IMG/VR virus record: IMGVR_UViG_3300042509_000461
Location: 1-49,447 of that record
DNA: 49,447 nucleotides
Source: a virus
Reading direction: 5' to 3' (one strand)
In this document: positions 34,149 to 41,464 of the stretch, one piece after another
Numbering within the stretch: the first letter of the stretch is position 1
How the letters are laid out: each line of letters opens with the position of its first letter
The notes under the pieces: model-generated
What the model was told of the DNA's origin: nothing
The model's input: the letters and a program-made list of their open reading frames with translations, nothing else
The model's database searches: none
Translations under genes and position numbers: made by a program

Positions 34149-34427
34149 TTACTTCTTACGTTCCCGTTTGCTGCGCTCCGACACGAGGTTACCCTTCTTA
34201 TCACGGAGGAAAGACCGGTTAGTGGTCTTGCTTTCTACACGCAGCCCTGTCTTGTTAGTGCCGCCTTTGTCAAATGCTTTTGTGTGGGCAACGTCCTTGC
34301 CATCACCTTTGTGTACCTTACCAGCCTTCGTCATCTTAGCACGGGCAGCGTTGCGCGCAGCGCGGTTCTTCTTCTGCACCGCTGTGCCTTGGTACTTATC
34401 GTACTCCGCCCTGTAATCCCGTGCCAT
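34149..34427 (-). CDS. Small basic protein, degenerate HNH-like
   Basis: 92 residues, ATG 34427 with AGGAG at a good distance and TGATG overlap with the upstream stop. Text: ARDYRAEYDKYQGTAVQKKN, KDVAHTKAFDKGGTNKTGLR, VESKTTNRSFLRDKKGNLVS. The order D-x-x-H ... GG-T-N ... L-R ... T-N-R-S resembles an HNH endonuclease core (DHxxPLxxGGxxxxxNL) with one His visible. It may be a small HNH-like DNA-binding protein or nuclease remnant; catalysis is doubtful. Confidence 0.65.
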   Translation of the reverse strand: MARDYRAEYDKYQGTAVQKKNRAARNAARAKMTKAGKVHKGDGKDVAHTKAFDKGGTNKTGLRVESKTTNRSFLRDKKGNLVSERSKRERKK

Positions 34428-35098
34428 CAATATCTCCTAGGCTTCCAATGTTCGCAGCTTTTAACTGGACACCATCCACATAGTGGGCTGGTCTTTGCGT
34501 TCCATACACCATTTCGCATGCTGTCCTCAAGCTGTTCTAGCTGATTATTAAACACGGTTAGGTACGTATCCAAGTGCTCACGGGTGTGCGTCTTCTTAGG
34601 AAACTCGTTCGATACCACAAACGCCAGCCCTGACTTAACCTTAGTTATCTCTGGGTAGTGCACAAACACCGCGCCAGCCATAAGGTCTAGCTGCTTCATG
34701 TCCGCATACTTGGCGTTCTTGCCTGTCTTGTAATCTACCATGTGGGCAGTCTTGCCGTTCACTATAAGCAAATCGACTATGCCGCGCCACCATACGTCCT
34801 TATCAAAGAAGCCGCATGGCTCGTAGCCAGTATCCGTCTTCCTGACGCCTAGCTTTAACTCGGTGTGCTTCTCGCCCTTAAACTGAGCCAGCACTTCCAC
34901 CACGGGACGCATGACTGCAAACTTCTCTGGTATCGGTGTGCCATTCTTAATGTAATGTTCGGCTGCTTCGTGCGCGTTGGTCCCATAGATAGCTGCTTCG
35001 CCGGGGTCGTCCTTTACGTCCTTAACCACCTTGAGGTGGAAGTACTTCTTCGGACACTGGTCGAAGGTCTTGATGCTACTATAGGACCACGCTGTCAT
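34427..35098 (-). CDS. RecB/Cas4-like PD-(D/E)xK exonuclease
   Basis: 223 residues. Nuclease motifs: H43/E44 (TNAHEAAEHY), D109 (WRGIVDLLIV), D122 and K124 (VDYKTGK), Q136 (QLDLMA). Four cysteines, C15 (FDQCPKKY), C207, C210 and C215 (PLCGWCPVKSC), sit as in the iron-sulphur clusters of Cas4 and AddB. All active-site and cluster residues are present. No CRISPR array is nearby, so a recombination or DNA end-processing role with the adjacent helicase is likely. The start codon follows the preceding gene by one base. Confidence 0.88.
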   Translation of the reverse strand: MTAWSYSSIKTFDQCPKKYFHLKVVKDVKDDPGEAAIYGTNAHEAAEHYIKNGTPIPEKFAVMRPVVEVLAQFKGEKHTELKLGVRKTDTGYEPCGFFDKDVWWRGIVDLLIVNGKTAHMVDYKTGKNAKYADMKQLDLMAGAVFVHYPEITKVKSGLAFVVSNEFPKKTHTREHLDTYLTVFNNQLEQLEDSMRNGVWNAKTSPLCGWCPVKSCEHWKPRRY

Positions 35099-35099
35099 G

Positions 35100-35687
35100 T
35101 TATCTGGATTTCCCTTGGATACGGTCAGCCACTAACGTAGCATACCCCGCTATATCAAGCCAGCTATCTGTGTGGTGTGGGTCACCAATGATGATACGCG
35201 CAATCTTACTCGCTATCATATCAAGGGCTTCTTGATGGTCTGCTTGTAGTCCTGCATTTTGTTCGTCTAGGGCGCTACGGATGAGTTCTTTCATTTCCTG
35301 TGCAAAAAGCGCTACGCTAATGAAGCTACCGTAAGTGGTTGCACGTTCGTCGAGGATTGTGTCTACGTCATCGACTTCCGGCTCAGACAAGCACTCTCTG
35401 GTGCAGGGTATACCAAGCACTGCTTCCGCCTCTGCCTCTGCCCTCCAGCCTTCGACCATCTCTTTGACCTTGTTGTTGTGCTCTGCGGCGGTCTGCCGCA
35501 CCGTTTCCACCACTTCACCTGCCGCTTCCCTAAGCTTCTTCTTGGCTAAGTAGATGTAGCTGTCACTAACTAACATGCGCTCTTTAATCTGCTTCACAGT
35601 CTCACCGCCTTTGAGCATGTCTGCGACTGCATCAAACTTAGTTTTGTACTGGGATGGTTGGTATTTGGGTACGTTAATCTTTCTCAT
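35100..35687 (-). CDS. DUF6378-like protein with N-terminal HTH
   Basis: 195 residues. Residues 12-55 form an HTH (DAVADMLKGGETVKQIKERM, LVSDSYIYLAKKKLRE). The C-terminal 85 residues carry ATTYGSFISVALFAQEMKEL, ALDMIASKIARIIIGDP, then HHTDSWLDIAGYATLV, which from memory matches DUF6378, a helical phage domain similar to MazG-type nucleotide hydrolases. It may act on nucleotides, with the HTH giving DNA contact; this is inference. Ribosome site GAAGGAGCAAG. Confidence 0.75.
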   Translation of the reverse strand: MRKINVPKYQPSQYKTKFDAVADMLKGGETVKQIKERMLVSDSYIYLAKKKLREAAGEVVETVRQTAAEHNNKVKEMVEGWRAEAEAEAVLGIPCTRECLSEPEVDDVDTILDERATTYGSFISVALFAQEMKELIRSALDEQNAGLQADHQEALDMIASKIARIIIGDPHHTDSWLDIAGYATLVADRIQGKSR

Positions 35688-35700
35688 TTAACTTGCTCCT

Positions 35701-36462
35701 TCACTTGAGGTTGCCGCCGCTCTTCAGGATGTCACCACCAAACACATACGTGCCTACATGATGTAACTGGATGAACGGGTGGGCGTGTATTTTGCCACCG
35801 TGTTTACGCCACAGTTCGCAAAAATGGTAATCTTCGCTTAGCAGTGCACCGGTCTCGTCGATGCTGGTAGCGAAAAACTCATGGGTCAAAGGCTTGACGT
35901 ACTCGCCTGTCTCTGGGTCTTTGAACGAGGATACGCGGTAGGTTGGCACATGAGGTATCAACTCTTCGAATACCCCCCGCTTGATTAACATGAAGCCTGT
36001 GCCGCCATGCCGCACTTCGATGCAGCCTGTCTCATCGGACTCTGCATGGCCTTCCCCTATCATATTAAATACAAAGGCTCCGGCATGGTCCGCAAGGTCC
36101 GTTTTGCCTTCAAGGGCAGCGCGGTTGACGCTGTCCCAGTTCACTTCCTTCTTAGGGTAGATACCGCATGCGATGTCCTTGTCGGTCAGCAGAAGGTGCG
36201 CGATAGCCTCTTGGTCAAAGCCAATGTCAGCGTCGATGAACATTAGGTAGTCGTGGTCACTCTCAAGGAATACCCGTGCTAAGTCGTTACGTGCCCGTGT
36301 GATAAGGCTCTCGTTCATAATCTGGCACCATGCTATGTTGACACCAATCTCACGCATCTTAGCCATGGTCATGAGTAGACCTTGCACATAGTGTCCTGTG
36401 CACATGCCACCGTACATCGGGGTGGCAATCATAATGCTTGGGCGTTTAGTTTCTTCAGTCAT
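35701..36462 (-). CDS. GT-A type glycosyltransferase
   Basis: 253 residues. A GT-A fold is visible: SIMIATPMYGGMCTGHYVQG at the N-terminus, CQIMNESLITRARNDLARVF, then the metal-binding DxD in YLMFIDADIGFD (D77, D79), ACGIYPKKEV, HGGTGFMLIKRGVFEELIPH, and LLSEDYHFCELWRKHGGKIH as acceptor-site region. Phages carry related ANP1-like glycosyltransferases. The substrate (DNA base, virion protein or host surface) cannot be told. Its ATG lies inside the stop region of the SANT-like micro-gene (8-base overlap). Confidence 0.8.
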   Translation of the reverse strand: MTEETKRPSIMIATPMYGGMCTGHYVQGLLMTMAKMREIGVNIAWCQIMNESLITRARNDLARVFLESDHDYLMFIDADIGFDQEAIAHLLLTDKDIACGIYPKKEVNWDSVNRAALEGKTDLADHAGAFVFNMIGEGHAESDETGCIEVRHGGTGFMLIKRGVFEELIPHVPTYRVSSFKDPETGEYVKPLTHEFFATSIDETGALLSEDYHFCELWRKHGGKIHAHPFIQLHHVGTYVFGGDILKSGGNLK

Positions 36463-36631
36463 TTGCTTTCGCTTTCTTTTTAAGTTTTCTGTAGCGGCCC
36501 TCTACGGAGGCAATCGTAAGCCCCATTCGTTCCGCCATATATGCTGGTCTTAGGCCGTGCTGATAATGAGCCAGCAATTCGGCGTCCTTCTCAGGCGTCC
36601 ATACCATCGTAGACCGTCTTACTATTGGCAC
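36455..36631 (-). CDS. 58-residue Myb/SANT-like DNA-binding protein
   Basis: GTG 36631 overlaps the TAG of the upstream gene by one base (TAGTG) and has GGGAG six bases upstream; an ATG at 36607 gives a 50-residue form. Text: MVWTPEKDAELLAHYQHGLR, PAYMAERMGLTIASVEGRYR, KLKKKAKAND. The W-T-P-x-x-x-x-x-L-L ... A-x-x-x-G-L-T-x-x-S-V-x-x-R-x-x-K-L pattern is a GcrA or SANT/Myb-type three-helix DNA-binding unit. It likely regulates transcription; the target is unknown. Confidence 0.7.
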   Translation of the reverse strand: MPIVRRSTMVWTPEKDAELLAHYQHGLRPAYMAERMGLTIASVEGRYRKLKKKAKAND

Positions 36632-37161
36632 TACTTACTCCCTAGTACTTTAACCAAAGCCTGAACTGCTATGGTGTGGTCCCTATTGCCGTTAATATAA
36701 TTATGTGAAGCCGGTGTGCAATTTTGTCTTTCTGCTTCCGCAGCTAGCAATGCCCGTGCTTCAAGTAGCAGTGGGTCTACGCCGAGGTCTGGATAGCGAA
36801 GTAGTGCAGCCTCTTTCCACTGCTGCAGTGCAGTAACCTCCGCTTCGAGTGTATTGACAAGCTCACCAAACAAATCAGACTGCGTCGGTAGTTTCTGTGG
36901 TGCATCTTTGCTCTTTTCGTATTTTACGGAGTACGCACGGTGGGTAGTAGTGCGGCCAGATGGGCCCGACTCAGGCTTTTTACCTGTAACAAAAACTATA
37001 TCCTTAGCTGCCATCGAACTGACAGCATGTGATATGTCGTCTATTTCCAAGTGTGGCATGAGGGTGGAAAGTTCTTTAGTCGTACTGTTGGGGTTGCGTT
37101 TCAACACATTTAAAACTTCTTCCTTCCGACTGTTCGGGCGTACTTTAACTGCATAATTCAT
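36631..37161 (-). CDS. Winged-helix and coiled-coil protein
   Basis: 176 residues. Residues 10-60 look like a winged helix (KEEVLNVLKRNPNSTTKELS, LEIDDISHAVSSMAAKDIVF) with a beta wing (RTTTHRAYSVKY). Residues 95-145 are a coiled coil and helical part (LVNTLEAEVTALQQWKEAAL, EARALLAAEAERQ). The end is conserved-looking (NGNRDHTIAVQALVKVLGSK). Likely a DNA-binding regulator; no catalytic motif. Confidence 0.7.
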   Translation of the reverse strand: MNYAVKVRPNSRKEEVLNVLKRNPNSTTKELSTLMPHLEIDDISHAVSSMAAKDIVFVTGKKPESGPSGRTTTHRAYSVKYEKSKDAPQKLPTQSDLFGELVNTLEAEVTALQQWKEAALLRYPDLGVDPLLLEARALLAAEAERQNCTPASHNYINGNRDHTIAVQALVKVLGSK

Positions 37162-37184
37162 GGTACTTACTCCTTCTCTGGTTG

Positions 37185-37367
37185 TTACTTGGTTTTATTA
37201 CCTACAAAACGACCACGCTCGTCGCGGTCAGTAAGGGCCTTTAGTTCCTTGTTCAGCTGCTCGTTCTCGCGTTTGAGGGTGAGAACATTTCCATTTGCGC
37301 TCCCCTTACCCAGCATGTAGCTAAAGAAGACCAACACAAATATTGCTATTGCTGTTACATAATCCAT
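37185..37367 (-). CDS. Small single-span membrane protein
   Basis: 60 residues with an AAGGAGAG site six bases upstream. Residues 3-20 (YVTAIAIFVLVFFSYMLG) form one membrane span. Residues 28-50 are a coiled coil (LTLKRENEQLNKELKALTD). The start lies two bases beyond the stop of the methyltransferase gene. It may anchor a partner at the membrane; nothing specific is visible. Confidence 0.7.
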   Translation of the reverse strand: MDYVTAIAIFVLVFFSYMLGKGSANGNVLTLKRENEQLNKELKALTDRDERGRFVGNKTK

Positions 37368-37369
37368 CT

Positions 37370-38056
37370 CTACTCTCCTTTCTTACGTACAATTAACTGA
37401 TAGCCGACGTGCACAATATCCACTTCCTCTGCGAACAGGTTAGTGAAGGCGTCGATGGCTGCTTTGGGGCGGTGCAGGATATCCCGTGCGTTCGGTGTCC
37501 ATAGGTAATCATCGAATACCATCAGCCCCTTGGGGTTGAGCAGAGGCCACGCCATACACGCATCGGTCATAACGTCCTTGGCTATGTGGCTACCGTCGAT
37601 GTAAATAAAGTCGTATAGGTTCTTGCTATCGATACAACTAGCCAGCTTTGAACCTAAGTGCTCGGTGGAGGGGTGCTTATATTTATATACCCGCTTGCAC
37701 TCGCGCTCTGTTGGGGCAGGGGAAGCGTAGCGAGTATGCACTGGGTATGGGAACTTATACTCTCCATAAGGCTCTTCCACCACCGCGCCGCCCAGTGCTA
37801 GGTTTATATTATAATTGAACCGTTCTTCGACGGAGTCCATGTCCTCTTCGCTATGTTCTTCGCCGCCTTTCCACGTATCAACACAGTCAATCCAGTCACC
37901 GGGGTTCATCATGTTCTCAATGATCCAGACAGTGCTGCGGCCCTCAAAGGAACCAATCTCAAGGAAAGCCTTACGCTCTGGCAGCATAGGGGTAAGCTGG
38001 TTCCAAACCTCTGGTGCCCAGTTGAACCAGTCTTTTGTAAATTTATATTCAGTCAT
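37370..38056 (-). CDS. Class I SAM-dependent methyltransferase
   Basis: 228 residues. SAM-binding motif I is AFLEIGSFEGRSTVW (residues 30-44), motif II region WIDCVDTWKGG (D60), and the conserved YDFIYIDGSH (D154) followed by VMTDACMAWPLLNPKGLMVF and DDYLW. This is the Methyltransf_24-like pattern used for sugars, lipids or small molecules, not a DNA-type NPPY/DPPY enzyme. It carries an extra insert rich in Tyr/Pro at about 95-130. A glycosyltransferase lies three genes downstream, so a joint modification role is possible. Confidence 0.82.
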   Translation of the reverse strand: MTEYKFTKDWFNWAPEVWNQLTPMLPERKAFLEIGSFEGRSTVWIIENMMNPGDWIDCVDTWKGGEEHSEEDMDSVEERFNYNINLALGGAVVEEPYGEYKFPYPVHTRYASPAPTERECKRVYKYKHPSTEHLGSKLASCIDSKNLYDFIYIDGSHIAKDVMTDACMAWPLLNPKGLMVFDDYLWTPNARDILHRPKAAIDAFTNLFAEEVDIVHVGYQLIVRKKGE

Positions 38057-38067
38057 TATTTTGCTCC

Positions 38068-38418
38068 TTAGTTTGTATCAATGTGCTGCATGGCGGTCTG
38101 GCTATTCTGTAGTATCTTCTTCTTCCTTGCTAGTTCCTCCAGCTTACGCTCGTACTCCTGCTCTTCCAGCTCCTTGCGGCGGTTTTCGGGGCCGTTGCAG
38201 AGTTCATCCATCACCTGTTCGTGGACTTCAGCCATACGAATATCGCGTATCTTTGCAGCGAGTGCAGCTTTGTCAGCCTCATTTCCGTGGGCGTGTATCG
38301 CGCTCAGGTGGTTATACCACCGGTCATGGTACGCCCCTTCCTTAAACCTAAACTCTTCGGGGTGGCTCTCCATCCGTGCGAGTAATAGCTTCACTGCGTC
38401 ATGCGGTTCATCCGCCAT
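38068..38418 (-). CDS. Conserved helical phage protein
   Basis: 116 residues, highly helical and charged: HDAVKLLLARMESHPEEFRF, WYNHLSAIHAHGNEADKAAL, and a Glu/Lys/Arg coiled coil (RRKELEEQEYERKLEELARK). The HDAVKLLLxRMxSxPEEF opening is familiar from phage replication regions, with no known function. Ribosome site AAGGAGCAAG six bases before the ATG. Confidence 0.7.
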   Translation of the reverse strand: MADEPHDAVKLLLARMESHPEEFRFKEGAYHDRWYNHLSAIHAHGNEADKAALAAKIRDIRMAEVHEQVMDELCNGPENRRKELEEQEYERKLEELARKKKILQNSQTAMQHIDTN

Positions 38419-38431
38419 AGCTTGCTCCTTC

Positions 38432-38722
38432 TTATGGTCTTAAATGTTCTGGCATAAACTCGCAGTAGTATTTGATTTGTCCACCACTACTACCGCGAAA
38501 GCCAATTGCACGGGCGCAATCTGCCCAAGTCTCCCCCTGCTTCCGCATTATAACGACCCTACGTAGCTTAGTACCCGATATCCCTGCATCGGGGTCGTGC
38601 ATGTTCCCCCTACGCGCTCGGTTCGACGGTCGGTTCAACCACGCTTCGTACTCTTCGGCTGGTGGTGTCGCCGTAGGCATCATGTGGACATCACGGTATC
38701 CTCTTATACCTTTAACCTCCAT
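38432..38722 (-). CDS. Small HTH-like protein next to DNA polymerase
   Basis: 96 residues, GGAGCAAG site, overlapping the end of the polymerase gene by 11 bases. The N-terminal half is basic with Pro (MMPTATPPAEEYEAWLNRPS). The C-terminal half looks like an HTH: KLRRVVIMRKQGETWADCAR, AIGFRGSSGGQIKYYCEFMP. The E-T-W-A-D-C-A-R-A-I-G ... G-Q-I-K-Y-Y pattern suits DNA binding. Role unknown. Confidence 0.65.
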   Translation of the reverse strand: MEVKGIRGYRDVHMMPTATPPAEEYEAWLNRPSNRARRGNMHDPDAGISGTKLRRVVIMRKQGETWADCARAIGFRGSSGGQIKYYCEFMPEHLRP

Positions 38723-40580
38723 AGCTTGCTCCTATCTTGCTTTCACAATTCAATGGTAACGTTGGTGCCCACTTGGGGCGCATGCGCATGCATGCTTCGA
38801 CAAACGCACGGGCCTTGTCGGCCTCTTCTACGGGGGCAATCACCCCCACGGCATCGTGCACGGTCATCACTACACGGTACTTACGTGCGACCATCAGCAT
38901 CTGCTCACCTATAATAATACGGGCAAGTGCCTGACACACGTTCTCTATAAGCTTACCGCCGTATATATACGTAGGTAGCGTAGCCCGACCCCTCTTGACG
39001 TCGTAGACAAACTGGTCACGGCCCGACTTCTGGTCCCGCTGCTTGCGTAGGTTATCGTACCTCAAGTACATGCCGTTAGGCAGACGCACACCAAACATAT
39101 CAATAAGCACGGCTTCATGCTTGCCTAGAGGTGCGGTCCGAGCGGACATAAGCGCGTCGAGAGCCTTGTCACCCTCCGCCCACAAGAGCGGTATGCGTTC
39201 GAACTGGTCCCTATACTTATACACGATGCTGGCGCACTCTGACGACGACAGCGATACGCCCATGGTCTCCAGCTGTACCTTAAACTTAGCCGCACCCATG
39301 CCATACCCAGCCCCAAGGATGGTCATCTTACCTATGAAGCGCTCGGGGTGCTCGTTTATCTCGTTTACCGGCTTGTTATATATCTCCGACGCCATGATTT
39401 TGTACGGGTCGTACTGCATGTCCATCTTCTCTACACCCGCTGCGACTTCCGCATTGTTCTTATCAAAGAACTCCACAAGGTCTTCCTGCCCAGCTAGCCA
39501 CGCCAAGGTGCGCGCTTCAATCTGCGACGAGTCACAGTCGATAAACACATAGCCTTTTGGTGCTAGCATGGACTTCTTGAGTGGTGACTTGCGTGGTAGG
39601 TTCTGGAGGTTCACCTTGTCGTCGCCACCCCACCTACCTGTGTGGGCTGCATAGTAACGTAGTGGGACTGGTAATGTCCCCCGGTCGGCAATAGCTATAA
39701 ACCTCTCGGTGCGCGTTTCCTCAAGTGTAGACTTCACACCTAGTCGCGCAGCTACTACCGCCTGCACTGTCGGGTTGGGGTGCTCAAGCAGTGCCTTGAA
39801 CCCCTCGTCACTCTTGGCGAAGGCAAATGCTTCCTTGCCTGTCTTCGGACTTACCTTCGTAGGTGGGACTACACCCATGTCACGTAGCAGCAAAGCTAGC
39901 TTCGGGTTGGACATCAGTGCGTCTTTGTCCGCCTCGACTGCTTCCATAAGCTCGGCTTTTTTGCTCCTCACATTAGACACGTGTTTTGTGAGGACTTGTT
40001 TGTCTAAGACCAGCACCGGCTCCGTAAACATTCTGATAGTAAGGTCGATAAGCCGCAGTTCAGACACAGGCATGAGTGGTGCCGTGACCTCAAACAACTT
40101 GTGCGTTAGCTCTACGTCATTGATGCAGTACTCACCGTACCGCTCTAGGTCCTCGTCAGTAAAGTCCAGCCGCCGCTTACCCAGCGCGTTGATAACCTCT
40201 GTGCCCTTCTCGCCCAGACCATAGCGCTCGACTGCTTTAGCTAGGCTGTTACCAGCATGCGGCCCGTCGATAGCACGAAGCATAGACAGGGTATCTGCAA
40301 TTCGCTTGGGTCGAATGTCATAACACCAGTTAAGGATTGCCATGTCGAACATAGCGTTGTGAGCCACAGCTACGCTGTTAGCCCAGTCCCACTTATCTAG
40401 CCACCGCTTGGTTTGCGCCTTGGTCCCGCTGAACCATTCAGTTGGTTCATTGTTACGCTTGACTGCAACACCGATGGTCTCGAACTGTGAGTCGCGGACA
40501 TACTCCTCCGTTGTCAGCTTAGATAAGCTAAACTTCTGGCTGTAGTAGGTTTCGAAGTCGATGTTCAGAATGTCCATCAT
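38712..40580 (-). CDS. Family A DNA polymerase with 3'-5' exonuclease
   Basis: 622 residues, usual size for phage PolA. Exonuclease motifs: NIDFETYY (D8, E10), AHNAMFDMAI (D79), YCINDVELT (D155). Polymerase: AHTGRWGG and NLQNLPR, motif A DSSQIEART (D350, E355), motif B FIGKMTILGAGYGMG (K418, Y426), motif C MTVHDAVG (H575, D576, A577). Motif C normally reads HDE; here the Glu is Ala. It copies the genome with proofreading. ATGATG start: 40580 overlaps the previous stop (ATGA); 40577 has better spacing from AGGA. Confidence 0.93.
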   Translation of the reverse strand: MMDILNIDFETYYSQKFSLSKLTTEEYVRDSQFETIGVAVKRNNEPTEWFSGTKAQTKRWLDKWDWANSVAVAHNAMFDMAILNWCYDIRPKRIADTLSMLRAIDGPHAGNSLAKAVERYGLGEKGTEVINALGKRRLDFTDEDLERYGEYCINDVELTHKLFEVTAPLMPVSELRLIDLTIRMFTEPVLVLDKQVLTKHVSNVRSKKAELMEAVEADKDALMSNPKLALLLRDMGVVPPTKVSPKTGKEAFAFAKSDEGFKALLEHPNPTVQAVVAARLGVKSTLEETRTERFIAIADRGTLPVPLRYYAAHTGRWGGDDKVNLQNLPRKSPLKKSMLAPKGYVFIDCDSSQIEARTLAWLAGQEDLVEFFDKNNAEVAAGVEKMDMQYDPYKIMASEIYNKPVNEINEHPERFIGKMTILGAGYGMGAAKFKVQLETMGVSLSSSECASIVYKYRDQFERIPLLWAEGDKALDALMSARTAPLGKHEAVLIDMFGVRLPNGMYLRYDNLRKQRDQKSGRDQFVYDVKRGRATLPTYIYGGKLIENVCQALARIIIGEQMLMVARKYRVVMTVHDAVGVIAPVEEADKARAFVEACMRMRPKWAPTLPLNCESKIGASYGG

Positions 40581-40777
40581 CTTATCCTAGTTACGTGAAT
40601 AGTGGTGCCTATGGCGCGGGTTATGTAGTAGCGCTCTGACCGTTCGTTCTGGTTGTGTGCAGCGCGGCGGATTAACCTCTTGGAATGGTCGGTAGGCGTG
40701 TCGAATATGCGTACCTCACCTACCCCCATCGCGTTAATGCCGTACTTAGACTTCCTTATGTCCGTACCAAACGTCAT
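40577..40777 (-). CDS. Small basic protein coupled to DNA polymerase
   Basis: 66 residues: MTFGTDIRKSKYGINAMGVG, EVRIFDTPTDHSKRLIRRAA, HNQNERSERYYITRAIGTTI. Arg-rich, beta-alpha-beta looking, no ribbon. It is linked by ATGA overlaps on both sides (to the 118-residue gene upstream and PolA downstream). The GxGEVRIF...SKRLIRRAAH pattern recalls the Arc/Omega or small HTH style of phage proteins but is not decisive. Function unknown. Confidence 0.65.
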   Translation of the reverse strand: MTFGTDIRKSKYGINAMGVGEVRIFDTPTDHSKRLIRRAAHNQNERSERYYITRAIGTTIHVTRIR

Positions 40778-41130
40778 GCGTTTTGTTCCCGCTCCGCTAT
40801 GTGCATATCCAGCAGTCGCTTCTCAAAGAATTTGTTTAGTGCCTTAAGTAATGCAGCCGAGCCTTCCTTGGCGTTCTTATTCCACTTGCGTTCCGAGTCG
40901 CTGTTCAAGCCGGTTGAGTTAGCGTTGGGTTTTGCGGTTGTTGCATGCTCTACCTTTGGTCGCACCACTTCTACCTTCTTCTCTGTGCCCTTCTTCATCT
41001 TGTCGCGCAGTTGAAGAACGCGCCTCACATCCACACCGTAATATGATGCAATGTATTTCATGTCAGTTATGTACCCAATCGCACGGATGATATCTTGGTC
41101 GGTCTGGCCTAACCCTTTATACTTTGTCAT
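40774..41130 (-). CDS. HTH-containing small protein
   Basis: 118 residues. The first 45 residues form an HTH-like unit (QTDQDIIRAIGYITDMKYIA, SYYGVDVRRVLQLRDKM). The middle is Lys/Pro/Ala linker; the end (GSAALLKALNKFFEKRLLDM) is helical, possibly for dimerisation. The pattern I-A-x-Y-Y-G-V-x-x-R-x-V resembles short phage regulators. It overlaps the VRR-NUC gene by 14 bases. Confidence 0.65.
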   Translation of the reverse strand: MTKYKGLGQTDQDIIRAIGYITDMKYIASYYGVDVRRVLQLRDKMKKGTEKKVEVVRPKVEHATTAKPNANSTGLNSDSERKWNKNAKEGSAALLKALNKFFEKRLLDMHIAEREQNA

Positions 41131-41431
41131 TGGTTCGTTCTTTCATATTGTGCACAAGGCCGCGCACCATGTCCCAGTTCTCATCATTGGCTACCACAGC
41201 TACGCCGTTACACCGACGTATGGCCTCAAGCTCACGCACCTGTAGGGCTGTTGGCTTGTTGGTTCCTGCCTTGACTTCGATGGCTAAGAAGTGTCCATTA
41301 ACGCAGCATATAATGTCAGGGACGCCACTACGACCAAAGCCATGGGTGGCGGGGAAGAAGTAATATACTCCTTCCTCCTTCAACACCTTGACTATTTTTT
41401 CTTTGACTCTTTTCTCCGGCGTTGACGCCAT
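41117..41431 (-). CDS. VRR-NUC nuclease
   Basis: 104 residues, the usual size of a stand-alone VRR-NUC. Active-site pattern: RSGVPDIICCVNGHFLAIEV with D39, then E52 and K54 (IEVKAG), and Q64 (TALQVRELEA). These match the PD-(D/E)xK core. Such phage enzymes act as structure-specific nucleases, in some cases as Holliday junction resolvases. It sits upstream of DNA polymerase and fits recombination or branch resolution before packaging. Ribosome site GAAGGAGCAAA. Confidence 0.88.
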   Translation of the reverse strand: MASTPEKRVKEKIVKVLKEEGVYYFFPATHGFGRSGVPDIICCVNGHFLAIEVKAGTNKPTALQVRELEAIRRCNGVAVVANDENWDMVRGLVHNMKERTNDKV

Positions 41432-41464
41432 GTCGTTTGCTCCTTCTTATGAGTGTTTATCCCT

